From Gallionellaceae bacterium (lineage in GTDB: Bacteria > Pseudomonadota > Gammaproteobacteria > Burkholderiales > Gallionellaceae), in NCBI GenBank assembly GCA_003445795.1, contig DMCN01000094.1, positions 1-45,153 on the forward strand: 45,153 nt of DNA. The letters run 5' to 3'. Made by a program: the position numbers and the translations under genes. The notes below the pieces were generated by a model. That model worked only from the letters and a program-made list of their open reading frames with translations, searched no databases and had not been told where the DNA came from. Below, piece by piece: positions 20,074-29,131 of the stretch (position 1 is its first letter; every line of letters begins with the position of its first letter).

Positions 20074-20790
20074 ATGCCGCATCACCACAATCCGAACCAG
20101 AACCGCCTGTTGTCCGCCTTGCTTCCGGAGGAGTTGCAGCAGCTGCTTCCACACCTGCAAGTGATTCACCTCAAGGCGGGTGAACAGCTGGCCGAATCGG
20201 GCGAGCGCATGAGCCATGTGTTCTTTCCCATCGACAGCGCCATCTCGCTGTTCTACCGGCTGGAGAACGGCGAATCGGCGGGCGTGGCAGTAGTGGGCAA
20301 CGAGGGTATGTTCAGTGTCGCGCAGGTGCTGGGCGGGGCGGCGTTACCGTATTGGGCGACAGTCGAGACATCCGGACATGTCTTCCAGATCGAGGTCGAG
20401 CGACTGGGCGAGATGCTGCAGCGCTTGCACAGTCTGAGCCACACTCTGCTGTTGTACGCCCAGGCCTCGCTGACCCAGGTCTCGCAGACCGTGGTGTGCG
20501 AGAAGCACCATTCGTTGCCCCAGCAGTTGTGCCAGCATCTGTTGCTGATCAACGACAAATCGTTGTCCAATGATTTTCGCCTGACCCACGAGGCCATCGC
20601 CAACATGCTGGGTGTGCGCCGCGAAAGCGTCACCGAGGCAGCGGGAGAGTTGCGCGATAAAGGCCTGATCGATTACAACCGCGGCCACATCAAGGTGCTC
20701 AACCGCGCGAAACTGGAGAAGCTGTGCTGCGAGTGCTACAGCGTGGTGCAACAAGAGTTCGAGCGGCTGCTGGGAGATTCTCGCCGCTAG
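20074..20790 (+). CDS. Crp/Fnr-family transcriptional regulator
   Basis: 238 residues: an N-terminal cNMP-binding-type beta-roll (about 20-140, with HLKAGEQLAESGERMSHVFFPIDSAISLFY) and a C-terminal winged helix (HTH_Crp; LTHEAIANMLGVRRESVTEAAGELRDKG). The N-terminus lacks the cysteine cluster of FNR, and the roll lacks the RxxR-type cAMP phosphate-binding arginine-serine pattern. The ligand is therefore unknown; this is a family often called 'Crp/Fnr' next to signalling genes. The ATG at 20074 follows GGGGGGTGAG; a frame upstream to 20038 overlaps the preceding gene. It lies between two c-di-GMP enzymes, so it may regulate or be regulated by that module. Confidence 0.9.
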   Translation: MPHHHNPNQNRLLSALLPEELQQLLPHLQVIHLKAGEQLAESGERMSHVFFPIDSAISLFYRLENGESAGVAVVGNEGMFSVAQVLGGAALPYWATVETSGHVFQIEVERLGEMLQRLHSLSHTLLLYAQASLTQVSQTVVCEKHHSLPQQLCQHLLLINDKSLSNDFRLTHEAIANMLGVRRESVTEAAGELRDKGLIDYNRGHIKVLNRAKLEKLCCECYSVVQQEFERLLGDSRR

Positions 20791-20838
20791 TGCAAGCCTT
20801 TGTCTGCGTATGATCAGAAACCGCATGAGTGTTGCCGA

Positions 20839-23800
20839 ATGAAGAGTCAGCCGAACATATTGCTCGATATCGCCACGCGCGATGTCGTCTGCCTTCCCGC
20901 GGAAGCAAGGCTGGGCGAGGCCGCGCAGATCATGGCGCAGCGGCGGTATTCTTCCATCGTGGTGACCGACGTGGCCGGGCACCCGCTGGGTATCGTCACT
21001 GAACGCAATATCCTGCACGCGATGCGCTCCGGTGCTTCTCCCGAAACATCAGTTCGCACCGGCATGTCCGCGCCGGTCATTACCATTTCCGCAACATCAG
21101 ATTGTCTGGACGCCTATCAGACCTGCCTGCGCGAAGGTATCCGCCATCTGGTGCTGGTGGACGACAAGGGAGTCGTGGTCGGACTGGTCAGCGAAACCGA
21201 TTTCCGCCAGCACTTGACCCTCACCGCGCTGGCCGGCCGCAGCCAGGTCATCACCGTCGCCAAACGCACCGTCACCAGCCTGCCGCCGCACAGCAGCCTG
21301 ATGCAGGCGCTCAACCTGATGCAGGCGCAGCGCGAATCCTGCGTGATCGTGGTCGAGGCCGAAAAGCCGATAGGCATCGTCACGGAACGGGATGTCGTGC
21401 GCTTCTATACGAAGGATCCGCAACGGGTCGGTGTGCAGCTCGCCGAAGTGATGACGGCGCCGGTGATGACCATCACCGGCGAAGCGACTATCAACGACGC
21501 GGCGAACCACATGCTGGAAAAGAAGGTCCGCCATCTGGTCGTGGTCGACGGCGCGGGCAGGATGCTTGGCCTGGTGGGCGAGCACGACCTCACCCAGACC
21601 ATGGCGCTGGGTATGCAAGACGAGCGTTTCGATGTGGACGAGATATTTCTGCGCACCTTCATCGACACCATCCCCGATCTGGTCTGGCTGAAGAACAGTG
21701 ACGGCATCTATCTGGCCTGCAACCGGCGCTTCGAGTCGTTCTTCGGGGCGGAGGAAAAGGAAATCGTCGGCAAGACCGACTACGATTTTGTGCACAGGGA
21801 TCTGGCGGATCTGTTCCGCGCGCATGACCGCAAGGCGATGGTGGCGGACAAGCCGAGCGTCAACGAGGAATGGGTCACTTTTGCTTCCGATGGACACCGG
21901 GAATTGCTGGAAACCCTCAAGACGCCGATGCGCGACAGCAAAGGGCATTTGATCGGCGTGCTCGGAGTGGCGCGCGACATCACCGAGCGCGAGCGCATCA
22001 AACGCGCGTTGGCTGAGAGCGAACAGGAGTTCCGCGCGCTGGCCGAGAATCTGCCGGACAACGTCATCCGCTACGACCGTGATTGCCGGGTGCGCTACCT
22101 GAATCCGGCGATGATGGGCAGCATCGCGCCAGAGTTGTTGCCAATCGTTGGCAAACTGCCGTTCGAATCCGAACCCGGCTCGCAGCAGATACGCGATCTG
22201 CAACGCTTGGTCGAGCTGGTCATGGATAGCGGCGAGCGGGTGGAGATCGAGATCGAGATGCCGCATCCGGACGGCAGCCCGCATGCTCACCATGTCATCT
22301 TCGTCCCCGAGCGCGACAAGAGCGGCAGCGTCATCGGGGCGCTGGGCATAGGCCGCGACATCTCCGAACGCATCGAGGCCGAGCACGCGCTACAGGAAAA
22401 GGAACACGAGTTCCGCACTCTGGCGGAGAATATGCCGGACATCCTGATCCGCTACGACCGGGACTGCAGGGCGGTGTATCTGAATCCGTCCGCGATGGAC
22501 AGCATCCCGGAGAGTGCTCGACCGATCATCGGGGCATCGCCTGTCGAGGCCTATCCCGGGATCGCGGAAGTGGAGGCCTACCAGAAGGTACTTGAAGGGG
22601 TCATCGCTACCGGCAGCAGTGCGGAACTGGAGATGTTGATCCCGCAACTGGACGGCCAGCCCCACTTCCACCATATCGTCATGGTCGCCGAACGCGACAG
22701 TGCCGGCGCAATCAAGGGAGTACTGGCCATCGGCCGCGACATCACCGAACGCAAGCGTGCCGATGAAGCGCTGCATCGCAGCCTGGACGAGTACAGCGGG
22801 TTAGTGCAAACGATACCGGTCGGCGTATTCAAATATTGCATGTGTGCGGACGGCCGTACGGTCTTCGAGTTCGTCAGTTCGCGCTGGTGCGAATTGCTCG
22901 ATGTGACTGAGGCGGAGGTCATGCGCGACCACCGCGCGGCTTTGGCACGTATCCATCCGGACGAACAGGAGCACTTCGCGCAGTTGAACGAAGCGTCCCG
23001 CCGCAGCCTGAGCCGTTTCGAGTGGGAAGGGCGCATCGTGCGCAGGAACGGCGAGGTGCACTGGCTGCATATCGAGTCGCAGCCCGCCCTGCTCGGGAAC
23101 GGCGACATCCTGTGGGACGGCATCCAGTACGATGTCACCGACCGGCGCAGGGCGGAAGAGACCTTGCGCATCAATGCCAGTGTGTTCGACAACAGCCAGG
23201 AAGCGATCCTGATCACCGATGCGAACAACGTCATCATCGATGTCAATCATGCCTTCAGCAGGATCACCGGCTACGCGCGCGAGGAAGTGTTGGGCAGGGA
23301 TCCCCGCCTGCTGAATTCGGGCCGTCAGGACGGGGCTTTCTATGCCGCGATGTGGCAAGCGCTGCAGCAAGAGCAGGTCTGGCGCGGCGAGATATGGAAC
23401 CGGCGCAAGAACGGCGAGATCTACGCGGAGCTGTTGTCTATCTCGGCCATCTGCGACGAAGCGGGCAGGGTGCAGCGTCATGTCGGTGTGTTCTCCGATA
23501 TCACCTATTTCAAGGACCACGAGGCCGAGCTGAGCCGTGTCGCCAACTTCGACGCGCTCACCGGCGTGCCCAACCGCCGTCTGCTGGCAGACCGTCTGGG
23601 ACAGGCCATCGTGCATGCGCAGCGCAGCGGCAAGATGCTGGCGGTCTGCTATATCGACCTCGACGGGTTCAAGGAGGTAAATGACCGCTTCGGACACGAG
23701 GTGGGAGACCAGTTGCTGGTGGATATCACGCGCCGTCTGCAGGAGGTGCTGCGCGCGGGAGATACTCTGGCGCGTCTGGGCGGCGACGAGTTCGTCGTGC

Positions 23801-24822
23801 TGTTCAACGATCTCGATCTGATGGTCGAGTGTTTCCAGATCCTGGATCGCGTCATGGAAGCGATCGCTGCACCAATGCAGGTCGGCGGCCAACAGGTCGG
23901 CGTGTCGGCCAGCATCGGCGTGACTTTCTATCCCGCCGACGACGAGGACGGCGACACGCTGATGCGCCATGCCGACCAGGCCATGTATATCGCCAAGCAG
24001 ACCGGCAAGAACCGCTATCACCTGTACGACTCGGCGCACGATCAGCGCATGCGCTCGCTGCATGAGTCGAGAAGGCGCGTCCTGCTGGGTTTGCAGCGGG
24101 GCGAATTCGAGCTGTATTACCAGCCCAAGATGGAATTGGCCTCCGGCAGGATCGCCGGGGTCGAGGCGCTGATCCGCTGGAACCACCCCGAGCAGGGATT
24201 GCTGCCGCCAATCGAGTTTCTGCCGGTCATCGAGAATTCGGACCTCGAGATACCGCTGGGCAATTGGGTCATCGACACGGCGCTGGTGCAGTTGCATGCA
24301 TGGGAAAAGGCGGGGCTGGCACTGGAAGTCAGCGTCAACATCTCGGCGCAGCACCTGCAGGCGCCTGATTTTGTCGCCGAGCTGGAACGGAAACTGGAGC
24401 TGTATCCAACCCTGTCGCCGGGCAGGCTGCAGATCGAGGTGCTGGAGACGGCAGCACTGGAGGATATGGTGCAATCCGCTGCCGTCATCGAGGCCTGCCG
24501 CAAGCTGGGTATCAGCTTCGCGCTGGACGATTTCGGCACGGGTTATTCGTCGCTGGTCTATCTGAGCAAACTGGGAGCGGAAACGCTCAAGATCGACCAG
24601 TCCTTTGTGCGCGGCATGCTGACGGATGAGGGCGATCATGCCATCGTGAAGGGGGTGATTGCGCTGGCGGGCACCTTCGGCCGGCTGACCGTGGCGGAGG
24701 GGGTGGAAGACAAGGGGTTGCTGCAACCGCTGCAGGAAATGGGTTGCCATTTTGGTCAAGGCTACTGCATCGCCTATCCCATGCCCGCGGGTGAATTCCT
24801 CGACTGGTACAAAAAACGCTAG
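20839..24822 (+). CDS. CBS-PAS-GGDEF-EAL c-di-GMP signalling protein
   Basis: About 1327 residues, cytoplasmic. Four CBS motifs form two Bateman modules (1-255; each ends with GIVTERNIL, GLVSETDF, GIVTERDVV, GLVGEHDL), which usually bind adenine nucleotides. Five PAS domains follow (about 272-890); PAS2 and PAS3 are clear tandem duplicates (LAENLPDNVIRYDRDCRVRYLNP versus LAENMPDILIRYDRDCRAVYLNP, written here in part as IRYDRDC and YLNP). GGDEF motif at 981-985 and EAL at 1109-1111 with intact DDFGTGYSS and LKIDQSFV, so both cyclase and phosphodiesterase activities are possible. Start: the ATG at 20839 (MKSQPNILLDIATRD) fits the first CBS domain; a TTG at 20800 is possible. No strong ribosome site for either. 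Confidence 0.92.
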   Translation: MKSQPNILLDIATRDVVCLPAEARLGEAAQIMAQRRYSSIVVTDVAGHPLGIVTERNILHAMRSGASPETSVRTGMSAPVITISATSDCLDAYQTCLREGIRHLVLVDDKGVVVGLVSETDFRQHLTLTALAGRSQVITVAKRTVTSLPPHSSLMQALNLMQAQRESCVIVVEAEKPIGIVTERDVVRFYTKDPQRVGVQLAEVMTAPVMTITGEATINDAANHMLEKKVRHLVVVDGAGRMLGLVGEHDLTQTMALGMQDERFDVDEIFLRTFIDTIPDLVWLKNSDGIYLACNRRFESFFGAEEKEIVGKTDYDFVHRDLADLFRAHDRKAMVADKPSVNEEWVTFASDGHRELLETLKTPMRDSKGHLIGVLGVARDITERERIKRALAESEQEFRALAENLPDNVIRYDRDCRVRYLNPAMMGSIAPELLPIVGKLPFESEPGSQQIRDLQRLVELVMDSGERVEIEIEMPHPDGSPHAHHVIFVPERDKSGSVIGALGIGRDISERIEAEHALQEKEHEFRTLAENMPDILIRYDRDCRAVYLNPSAMDSIPESARPIIGASPVEAYPGIAEVEAYQKVLEGVIATGSSAELEMLIPQLDGQPHFHHIVMVAERDSAGAIKGVLAIGRDITERKRADEALHRSLDEYSGLVQTIPVGVFKYCMCADGRTVFEFVSSRWCELLDVTEAEVMRDHRAALARIHPDEQEHFAQLNEASRRSLSRFEWEGRIVRRNGEVHWLHIESQPALLGNGDILWDGIQYDVTDRRRAEETLRINASVFDNSQEAILITDANNVIIDVNHAFSRITGYAREEVLGRDPRLLNSGRQDGAFYAAMWQALQQEQVWRGEIWNRRKNGEIYAELLSISAICDEAGRVQRHVGVFSDITYFKDHEAELSRVANFDALTGVPNRRLLADRLGQAIVHAQRSGKMLAVCYIDLDGFKEVNDRFGHEVGDQLLVDITRRLQEVLRAGDTLARLGGDEFVVLFNDLDLMVECFQILDRVMEAIAAPMQVGGQQVGVSASIGVTFYPADDEDGDTLMRHADQAMYIAKQTGKNRYHLYDSAHDQRMRSLHESRRRVLLGLQRGEFELYYQPKMELASGRIAGVEALIRWNHPEQGLLPPIEFLPVIENSDLEIPLGNWVIDTALVQLHAWEKAGLALEVSVNISAQHLQAPDFVAELERKLELYPTLSPGRLQIEVLETAALEDMVQSAAVIEACRKLGISFALDDFGTGYSSLVYLSKLGAETLKIDQSFVRGMLTDEGDHAIVKGVIALAGTFGRLTVAEGVEDKGLLQPLQEMGCHFGQGYCIAYPMPAGEFLDWYKKR

Positions 24823-24867
24823 CGGATTGTTTCGCGCAGTAGCACGGGCGGGGGAGGTTGATGTTTT

Positions 24868-24909
24868 TTATCGCATTTATCCCCGTATCGGGGCAAAAAG
24901 TGGCGATAA
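24868..24909. promoter_or_regulatory. Nested inverted repeat after the GGDEF-EAL gene
   Basis: Outer arms TTATCGC (24868-24874) and GCGATAA (24903-24909) enclose CCCCG-TAT-CGGGG (24881-24893). It follows the large signalling gene by 45 bp and may fold as a compound hairpin; there is no T tract, so it is a weak terminator candidate. The remaining gap to 25077 shows no gene. Confidence 0.35.
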
Positions 24910-25077
24910 CTGTCAATCCTGTGCCGGGCGCCTTGTGGCTTCTTTCGGCATGCTGTAAATTTCGTAACTGGCAGTCGTTAGATTGAGGGATGACGGAACG
25001 CAATCATCAGGTTTTGCACATCACTTATCGTTTGTAGCCCCGTATTCATATCGTTAAACCAGCTTAGGAGTTTTCAA

Positions 25078-25665
25078 ATGTCCAAGATCACCAAAGTGCT
25101 GTTTGCTGTCGTTGCGCTGGGCGTCGCCGCCTGCTCGTCCACGCCTGAAAAAGCAGCACCCGTAGCCGAGTGCGTCTTCCCCAATTCCGACAAGGCTGCG
25201 CCGCTGTGGGTATGTGATGCGCCGGTCGAAGGCATGTCGGTGGGTGCAGTAGGTTCAGCGCCGCGTTCCGATGCCGGCATCGCTTTCATGAAGCAGATGG
25301 CCGCGACTGAAGCGCGCGTGCAACTGGCGCAGAACATGAAGGTGCAAGTGCAGAACATGATCAAACAGTATGCCGAAACCACCGGTGCGGGCAGCAAAGA
25401 GACTGTGGATCGCGTGAACACCTCGGTCACCAAACAGATCACAGATCAGACCCTGCAAGGCACCAAGATCTTCCGCAGCATCCAGGCGCCGGACGGCACC
25501 ATGTATGTGCTGGTCGGTCTGGATGAAACCGCTGCGCAGAAGCTGACCGAGACAGCCGTCAAGACCAGCATGGGTAACGATCAGGCCGCTTGGCAGCAGT
25601 TCAAGGCGCAAAAAGGTCAGGATGAACTGGCCGCTGACATCGCCAAGCAAAAGGTCGCCCAGTAA
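25078..25665 (+). CDS. LPP20-family lipoprotein (first of three)
   Basis: 195 residues with a lipoprotein signal peptide (LGVAACSS, lipidated C19). The mature part carries the LPP20 pattern: PLWVCDAPVEGMSVGAVGSAPRS, then a helix of A/Q/E residues (ATEARVQLAQNMKVQVQNM), then VTKQITDQTLQGTKIFRS and a strand MYVLVGLDE. The LPP20 fold is found in surface and flagellar-associated lipoproteins (such as FlgP) and related CsgG-like outer-membrane proteins. AGGAG precedes the ATG. The gene has its own terminator at 25674, so it can be made in greater amount than the downstream genes. Function in this species unknown. Confidence 0.85.
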   Translation: MSKITKVLFAVVALGVAACSSTPEKAAPVAECVFPNSDKAAPLWVCDAPVEGMSVGAVGSAPRSDAGIAFMKQMAATEARVQLAQNMKVQVQNMIKQYAETTGAGSKETVDRVNTSVTKQITDQTLQGTKIFRSIQAPDGTMYVLVGLDETAAQKLTETAVKTSMGNDQAAWQQFKAQKGQDELAADIAKQKVAQ

Positions 25666-25673
25666 GCGATAAA

Positions 25674-25704
25674 GGCTCCGCAGCGATGCGGAGCCGTTTT
25701 TATT
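25674..25704 (+). terminator. Rho-independent terminator after the first LPP20 gene
   Basis: GGCTCCGCA (25674-25682), loop GCGA, TGCGGAGCC (25687-25695), then G and a T-rich tract. Perfect 9-bp stem. Confidence 0.93.
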
Positions 25705-25740
25705 TTCAGGATTCGAGTTTCAGTTATTCCAGGGTGTTCC

Positions 25741-26826
25741 ATGTCTTCGATGTTTGAGAAGTTCCACGCTGCGCCACGTTATGCTTTGCGGGCGTTGGCC
25801 GTATCCATGCTGTTTGCCGGTGCCGCACATGCGGCATCGCTCGCCATCGATCCGATGATGCTCAGCGATCTGCGCGACCAGCGCTCGCTGCTCTCGGCCA
25901 AGGTGAAGGAGCTGGACGAGGTCAACAAGCAGATCGTCGTTGCCAAGGCTGACAAACGTTCGGCGATCTCGTCGATCAGCCGTCTTGAGGCGGAGAACAG
26001 TCAGGCCAGGTCCAAGCTGGAGAAACTGCAGGAGTTCGACCGTGACAATCCCGGCACCATCTCGCAGGAACAGTTGCGCGCGGCCGAGGATCAGAACCGC
26101 AAAGCCTTTGGTGCATTGCGCGATGCGCGCGACAAGAAGTCCGGCTCCGAGAGCCGGATCAATTCACTGAATGTCGATGCCAGCGCCAAGTATGCCGAGT
26201 TCCTGCGGCTGCAAAAATCGTTCGAGCGCGACGTCAATCGCGTGGTGGACACCCACTTGCAGGAGCGGCTGATCGCGCTGCAGGTAAAGAAGGAAGTCAC
26301 TGTTACCGAAAAAGTGGCATGCGGAGACGATTCCATCCCGGTGTGCAAGGAGCGCTCCAAGAAAGCGGCCGAGTTGAAAGCATCGGAGACGGGTTCGGTG
26401 GTGTTCGTCAACTCGCTGACCGAAGTGAAGAACTTCAAGCTGAGCAAGGAAGAACTGCGTAGCGAAGTGCAGGCCACGCTGTCCAACAAGGTGTTCTCCA
26501 ACCAGCACATGGTAGGAGAGACCGAATATGAGACCACCATCACCGCCAGTGTCGAACCGGTCATCGGTGACGGTCTGCGTGACCAGATGGCGGCAGCGAT
26601 CCGTTCACAGGTCTACGATAAGGTCGGCGGCAGGATCGATTTCTCGCAAGTGCAGGACCCTTCCCTGTCCGAAGAAGGCTATGCCGAGGATGAGCCCAGG
26701 CCGGTCAGGAATACCAAGAAAAGAGTCGTGCAGGAAGAAGAAGTGGAAGAACAACCCGTGGCGCGTCAACCGACCCCGGCGCCAGCTCCGGTACGCAGGC
26801 TGGAGAAGCCGACGTTCACATTCTGA
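25741..26826 (+). CDS. Periplasmic coiled-coil protein of unknown function
   Basis: 361 residues with a signal sequence (cleavage near AHAAS, about residue 32; the N-terminus is long and basic before the hydrophobic stretch RALAVSMLFAGAAHA). Residues 40-175 are a continuous charged coiled coil (SLLSAKVKELDEVNKQIV, LEAENSQARSKLEKLQEF). Residues about 185-305 form a mixed domain with two cysteines in CGDDSIPVC and strand-like segments ETGSVVFVNSLTEVKNFKL and YETTITASVEP. The tail (305-361) is acidic then Pro-rich (EEEVEEQPVARQPTPAPAPV) and likely disordered. No known family recognised. It starts 37 bp after the terminator and leads the envelope gene set. Confidence 0.75.
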   Translation: MSSMFEKFHAAPRYALRALAVSMLFAGAAHAASLAIDPMMLSDLRDQRSLLSAKVKELDEVNKQIVVAKADKRSAISSISRLEAENSQARSKLEKLQEFDRDNPGTISQEQLRAAEDQNRKAFGALRDARDKKSGSESRINSLNVDASAKYAEFLRLQKSFERDVNRVVDTHLQERLIALQVKKEVTVTEKVACGDDSIPVCKERSKKAAELKASETGSVVFVNSLTEVKNFKLSKEELRSEVQATLSNKVFSNQHMVGETEYETTITASVEPVIGDGLRDQMAAAIRSQVYDKVGGRIDFSQVQDPSLSEEGYAEDEPRPVRNTKKRVVQEEEVEEQPVARQPTPAPAPVRRLEKPTFTF

Positions 26827-26857
26827 TGTTCATGAAATTTAATTCGGGAGAAGCAAA

Positions 26858-27637
26858 ATGAAGAAATCGATATTGATATCCAGTCTGTTCGTTGCCACCG
26901 CACTCGTGTCGCAGTCCGCAATGGCGGAGATCAAGATTCGCGCAGGCGCGGGCAGCTCCACTTACGAGTTGGGCGGGGACTACATCACAGCAAAATCCAC
27001 ATATAAGCCGGCAACTATTGGACTGACCTTTTCTTCCGATTCCGGTGCCAATGCCGGATATCTCGATCTGTCGTATTCGGGTGGCTCGGGCAAGCATGAT
27101 GGCTGGACAAAGTATGGAACGCCATCCGAGGAATTCAAACGTTCGGATTTTGCGCTGACCGGCGGGGTCGTGTTCCTGAACCAGGACAATGGCATCGCAG
27201 GTAACGTCTATGTTGGTATCAAGACCGGTACCACGACACTGGGAGCAACCAAGGCTGCTCTTGAGGGGCCGGGGCCATACACGCCAACCTCTTCGTGGAC
27301 GGAAGAGACCTTTGAGACATCCGGCGTCATCTTCGGTGGTGGTGCCAGTTTCCCGATCGCCAGTGGCCGTGCCGGTTCCGTGGGCGTGAATGTCGGTCTG
27401 GGTATCATGGGGGCGAAATGGAAAGATAACTCGACAGCTGGCTTCAGCGCGACAGCGGATACCGCGGTCGGTGGTAGCCTCGGCGCAAGCTATACCTTCC
27501 CCTTCACGTCCAATTTTGGCGTGACTGCCGATTACAAATATCACTCGTACAGCTACAACTTCGGGACCTCAGCCCTTCCGTTCACGGTCAGGGAGAGAAT
27601 CAGCACTCTCGGTGCCACGGTTTACGCGAAGTTCTGA
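26858..27637 (+). CDS. Small outer-membrane beta-barrel protein
   Basis: 259 residues with a clean signal peptide (MKKSILISSLFVATALVSQSAMA, cleaved before EIKIRAG). The mature protein alternates short amphipathic strands with Gly/Ser/Asp turns (AGYLDLSYSGGSG, DFALTGGVVFLNQ, GSLGASYTF, FGVTADYKYHSYSYNF) and ends in a terminal phenylalanine (TLGATVYAKF), the classic signal for BAM-dependent barrel insertion. About ten strands are likely, as in OmpW/OmpA-like small barrels; the exact family was not identified. GGGAGAAG precedes the ATG. Confidence 0.8.
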   Translation: MKKSILISSLFVATALVSQSAMAEIKIRAGAGSSTYELGGDYITAKSTYKPATIGLTFSSDSGANAGYLDLSYSGGSGKHDGWTKYGTPSEEFKRSDFALTGGVVFLNQDNGIAGNVYVGIKTGTTTLGATKAALEGPGPYTPTSSWTEETFETSGVIFGGGASFPIASGRAGSVGVNVGLGIMGAKWKDNSTAGFSATADTAVGGSLGASYTFPFTSNFGVTADYKYHSYSYNFGTSALPFTVRERISTLGATVYAKF

Positions 27638-27655
27638 TAACTGCTGAAGTCCGTC

Positions 27656-28087
27656 ATGTCGTACAAACTGCTTTCCGTTCTGGCGGCAACTCTGCTTTTG
27701 CTGGGTTGTGCCGGGGCTGGGCAGAAGGCGGGTGATGCCAAGGCGATAGCGGGTGCGCCTGCCTGGGTGATGAATCCGGACAAGCCGGGCTATACCAGCG
27801 TCGTCGCTTCCGCACCGAAGCAGGATTGGGGTGGGCATGCCGCGCAGTATCGCGTGGCGCAGATGAAGGCGCGGCAGGAGCTGGCACAGATGGTGCGGGT
27901 CCGCGTCGAGTCGACCAATCGCTCCAGCACGGAAGATCGTGCGGGTACGGTGAGTCGGAGTGGAGATGTCGAGACGCGGGTGCAAAGCAGCGTCGACCTC
28001 ATTTTAGAATCGGCGCGTGTCATTGAAGAATGGACCGATCTGCAGAGCGGCGAGTTGTATATCTGGCTGGTGACGCCGGACCGATGA
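27656..28087 (+). CDS. LPP20-family lipoprotein (second)
   Basis: 143 residues with lipobox LLLGCAG (C18). The LPP20 signature is visible as APAWVMNPDKPGYTSVVASAPKQ, then a helix AQMKARQELAQMVRVRVES, a segment VQSSVDLILESARVIEEW and the closing strand GELYIWLVTPDR. It is shorter than the first LPP20 protein. The mature start includes a Gly/Ala-rich linker. It starts 18 bp after the barrel gene, so the two are probably cotranscribed and the products may meet at the outer membrane. Confidence 0.8.
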   Translation: MSYKLLSVLAATLLLLGCAGAGQKAGDAKAIAGAPAWVMNPDKPGYTSVVASAPKQDWGGHAAQYRVAQMKARQELAQMVRVRVESTNRSSTEDRAGTVSRSGDVETRVQSSVDLILESARVIEEWTDLQSGELYIWLVTPDR

Positions 28088-28130
28088 TCGGCAAAACAAA
28101 CCGCCCGCGAGTTCGGATGATGTTTGGAGT

Positions 28131-28154
28131 GGGCAGCTTAACGCTGCCCTTTCC
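28131..28154 (+). terminator. Weak terminator-like hairpin after the second LPP20 gene
   Basis: GGGCAGC (28131-28137), loop TTAAC, GCTGCCC (28143-28149) and TTTCC. The stem is good but the T tract is short, so it may attenuate rather than stop transcription into the next lipoprotein gene. Confidence 0.5.
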
Positions 28155-28192
28155 ATTTGAAGTGTCTTGATATGACGATGAAGGAGAAGCAT

Positions 28193-28348
28193 ATGCGCAA
28201 ATCCATTTTCATTCTTTCCGTGTTGTTGCTTGCTCTGGGGCTGTCGGCCTGCGCCAAAGCGCCGGTCAAACCGGTGAATAGTCCCGAGGTGCAGCGCGAC
28301 CATGCGCACGAGGCGCAGGACGAATTGTCTTCGGGAGTGCGCAAGTGA
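28193..28348 (+). CDS. 51-residue lipoprotein
   Basis: Short peptide with a complete lipoprotein signal (MRKSIFILSVLLLALGLSAC, lipidated C20) and only 31 mature residues (AKAPVKPVNSPEVQRDHAHE...). The mature start resembles that of the third LPP20 protein (CAAPVKPDGSE). The ATG at 28193 has AAGGAG about 8 bp upstream; an in-frame ATG at 28157 lacks such a site. The gene ends just before the FecR gene. Small lipoproteins of this kind may be pilot or assembly factors; no function can be assigned. Confidence 0.75.
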   Translation: MRKSIFILSVLLLALGLSACAKAPVKPVNSPEVQRDHAHEAQDELSSGVRK

Positions 28349-28356
28349 GGCTGGAT

Positions 28357-29121
28357 ATGCAAAGAGCAAAGTTGGGTGTGCTGGCCGGTCTGTTCGGCTT
28401 GCTGTTGTCGGGCGTCTGTGTCGCCGCTGGCGACGACATCGTGATCGTCAAGTCGGAAGGCAAGGTGATGACGAGCGATCCGTCCGGGAAGCAGGAAAAA
28501 GCGGTCGGCAACAAGAGCGTGTTGCCGCCGAAGAATGTGCTGAGCACCGGGCCGGACGGCCGTGCGGTGGTGCGCATGGGAAACAAGGGATTCATCGTGC
28601 TGGAGAAGAACAGCAAGGTGGAGATCGGCGAGAAGAGCGACCATGCCGGGTTTCTGCGCCAGCTCACCGGCATGATCTATTACGCGATCAACAAGGTCAA
28701 AGGCGACCAGCAGCTTCAGGTTCGCACCAGGACCGCCACCATCGGCGTGCGCGGCACCCGCTTCCTCATCGCGGACACGGAGCTGCGCAACGAGATCGGC
28801 ATGCGCAAAGGTCTGGTCAGCGTGACCAGTCTGGAGGGCGAGTTCGAGATACATAAAAAATCCGAGCAGGACGAGTTCGCGGCGTACCAGCAGGAAGCGC
28901 GCGATGCGATAGAGAAAGAGAAGAAGTCGTTCGAGGAATACAAAGCCAGCACCGAGCGCGACTTCATCGAATACAAGAACGAGTTCAGCCTCGGCGCGAA
29001 TCGCATGGCCAGCTTCGACGGCAAGCGCGTGCTGGACCGTCCGCTCAGTGCCGAGTCGGTCAAGGACATTGAGAACATCGAGTCCTATGCCAGCTACTGG
29101 CTGAAGCAAGTGCAGGATTGA
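28357..29121 (+). CDS. FecR-domain periplasmic protein with coiled-coil tail
   Basis: 254 residues with signal peptide (LAGLFGLLLSGVCVAAG). The FecR domain (about 28-165) shows SEGKVMTSDPSGKQ, STGPDGRAVVRMGNKGFIVLEKNSKVEIG and RTATIGVRGTRFLI, the hallmark 'TATxGVRGTxF' motif. The fold presents ligands in the periplasm and here lacks the cytoplasmic anti-sigma region of true FecR. Residues 172-212 carry helical F-x-x-Y repeats at F174, F192 and F203, matching those at the start of the transglutaminase-like protein encoded downstream. Start: ATG at 28357 with GAGG at 28347; a GTG at 28345 overlaps the previous stop and is an alternative. Confidence 0.85.
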   Translation: MQRAKLGVLAGLFGLLLSGVCVAAGDDIVIVKSEGKVMTSDPSGKQEKAVGNKSVLPPKNVLSTGPDGRAVVRMGNKGFIVLEKNSKVEIGEKSDHAGFLRQLTGMIYYAINKVKGDQQLQVRTRTATIGVRGTRFLIADTELRNEIGMRKGLVSVTSLEGEFEIHKKSEQDEFAAYQQEARDAIEKEKKSFEEYKASTERDFIEYKNEFSLGANRMASFDGKRVLDRPLSAESVKDIENIESYASYWLKQVQD

Positions 29122-29131
29122 GGTGGCGATC

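Noticed and set aside
20074..20790. FNR as the identity of the Crp-family gene
   Set aside because: No N-terminal cysteine cluster for a [4Fe-4S] sensor, so it is unlikely to be the regulator acting at the FNR box before ubiU.
22801..24759. A 652-codon antisense frame across the GGDEF-EAL region
   Set aside because: Low-complexity composition; the plus-strand frame encodes intact GGDEF and EAL motifs.
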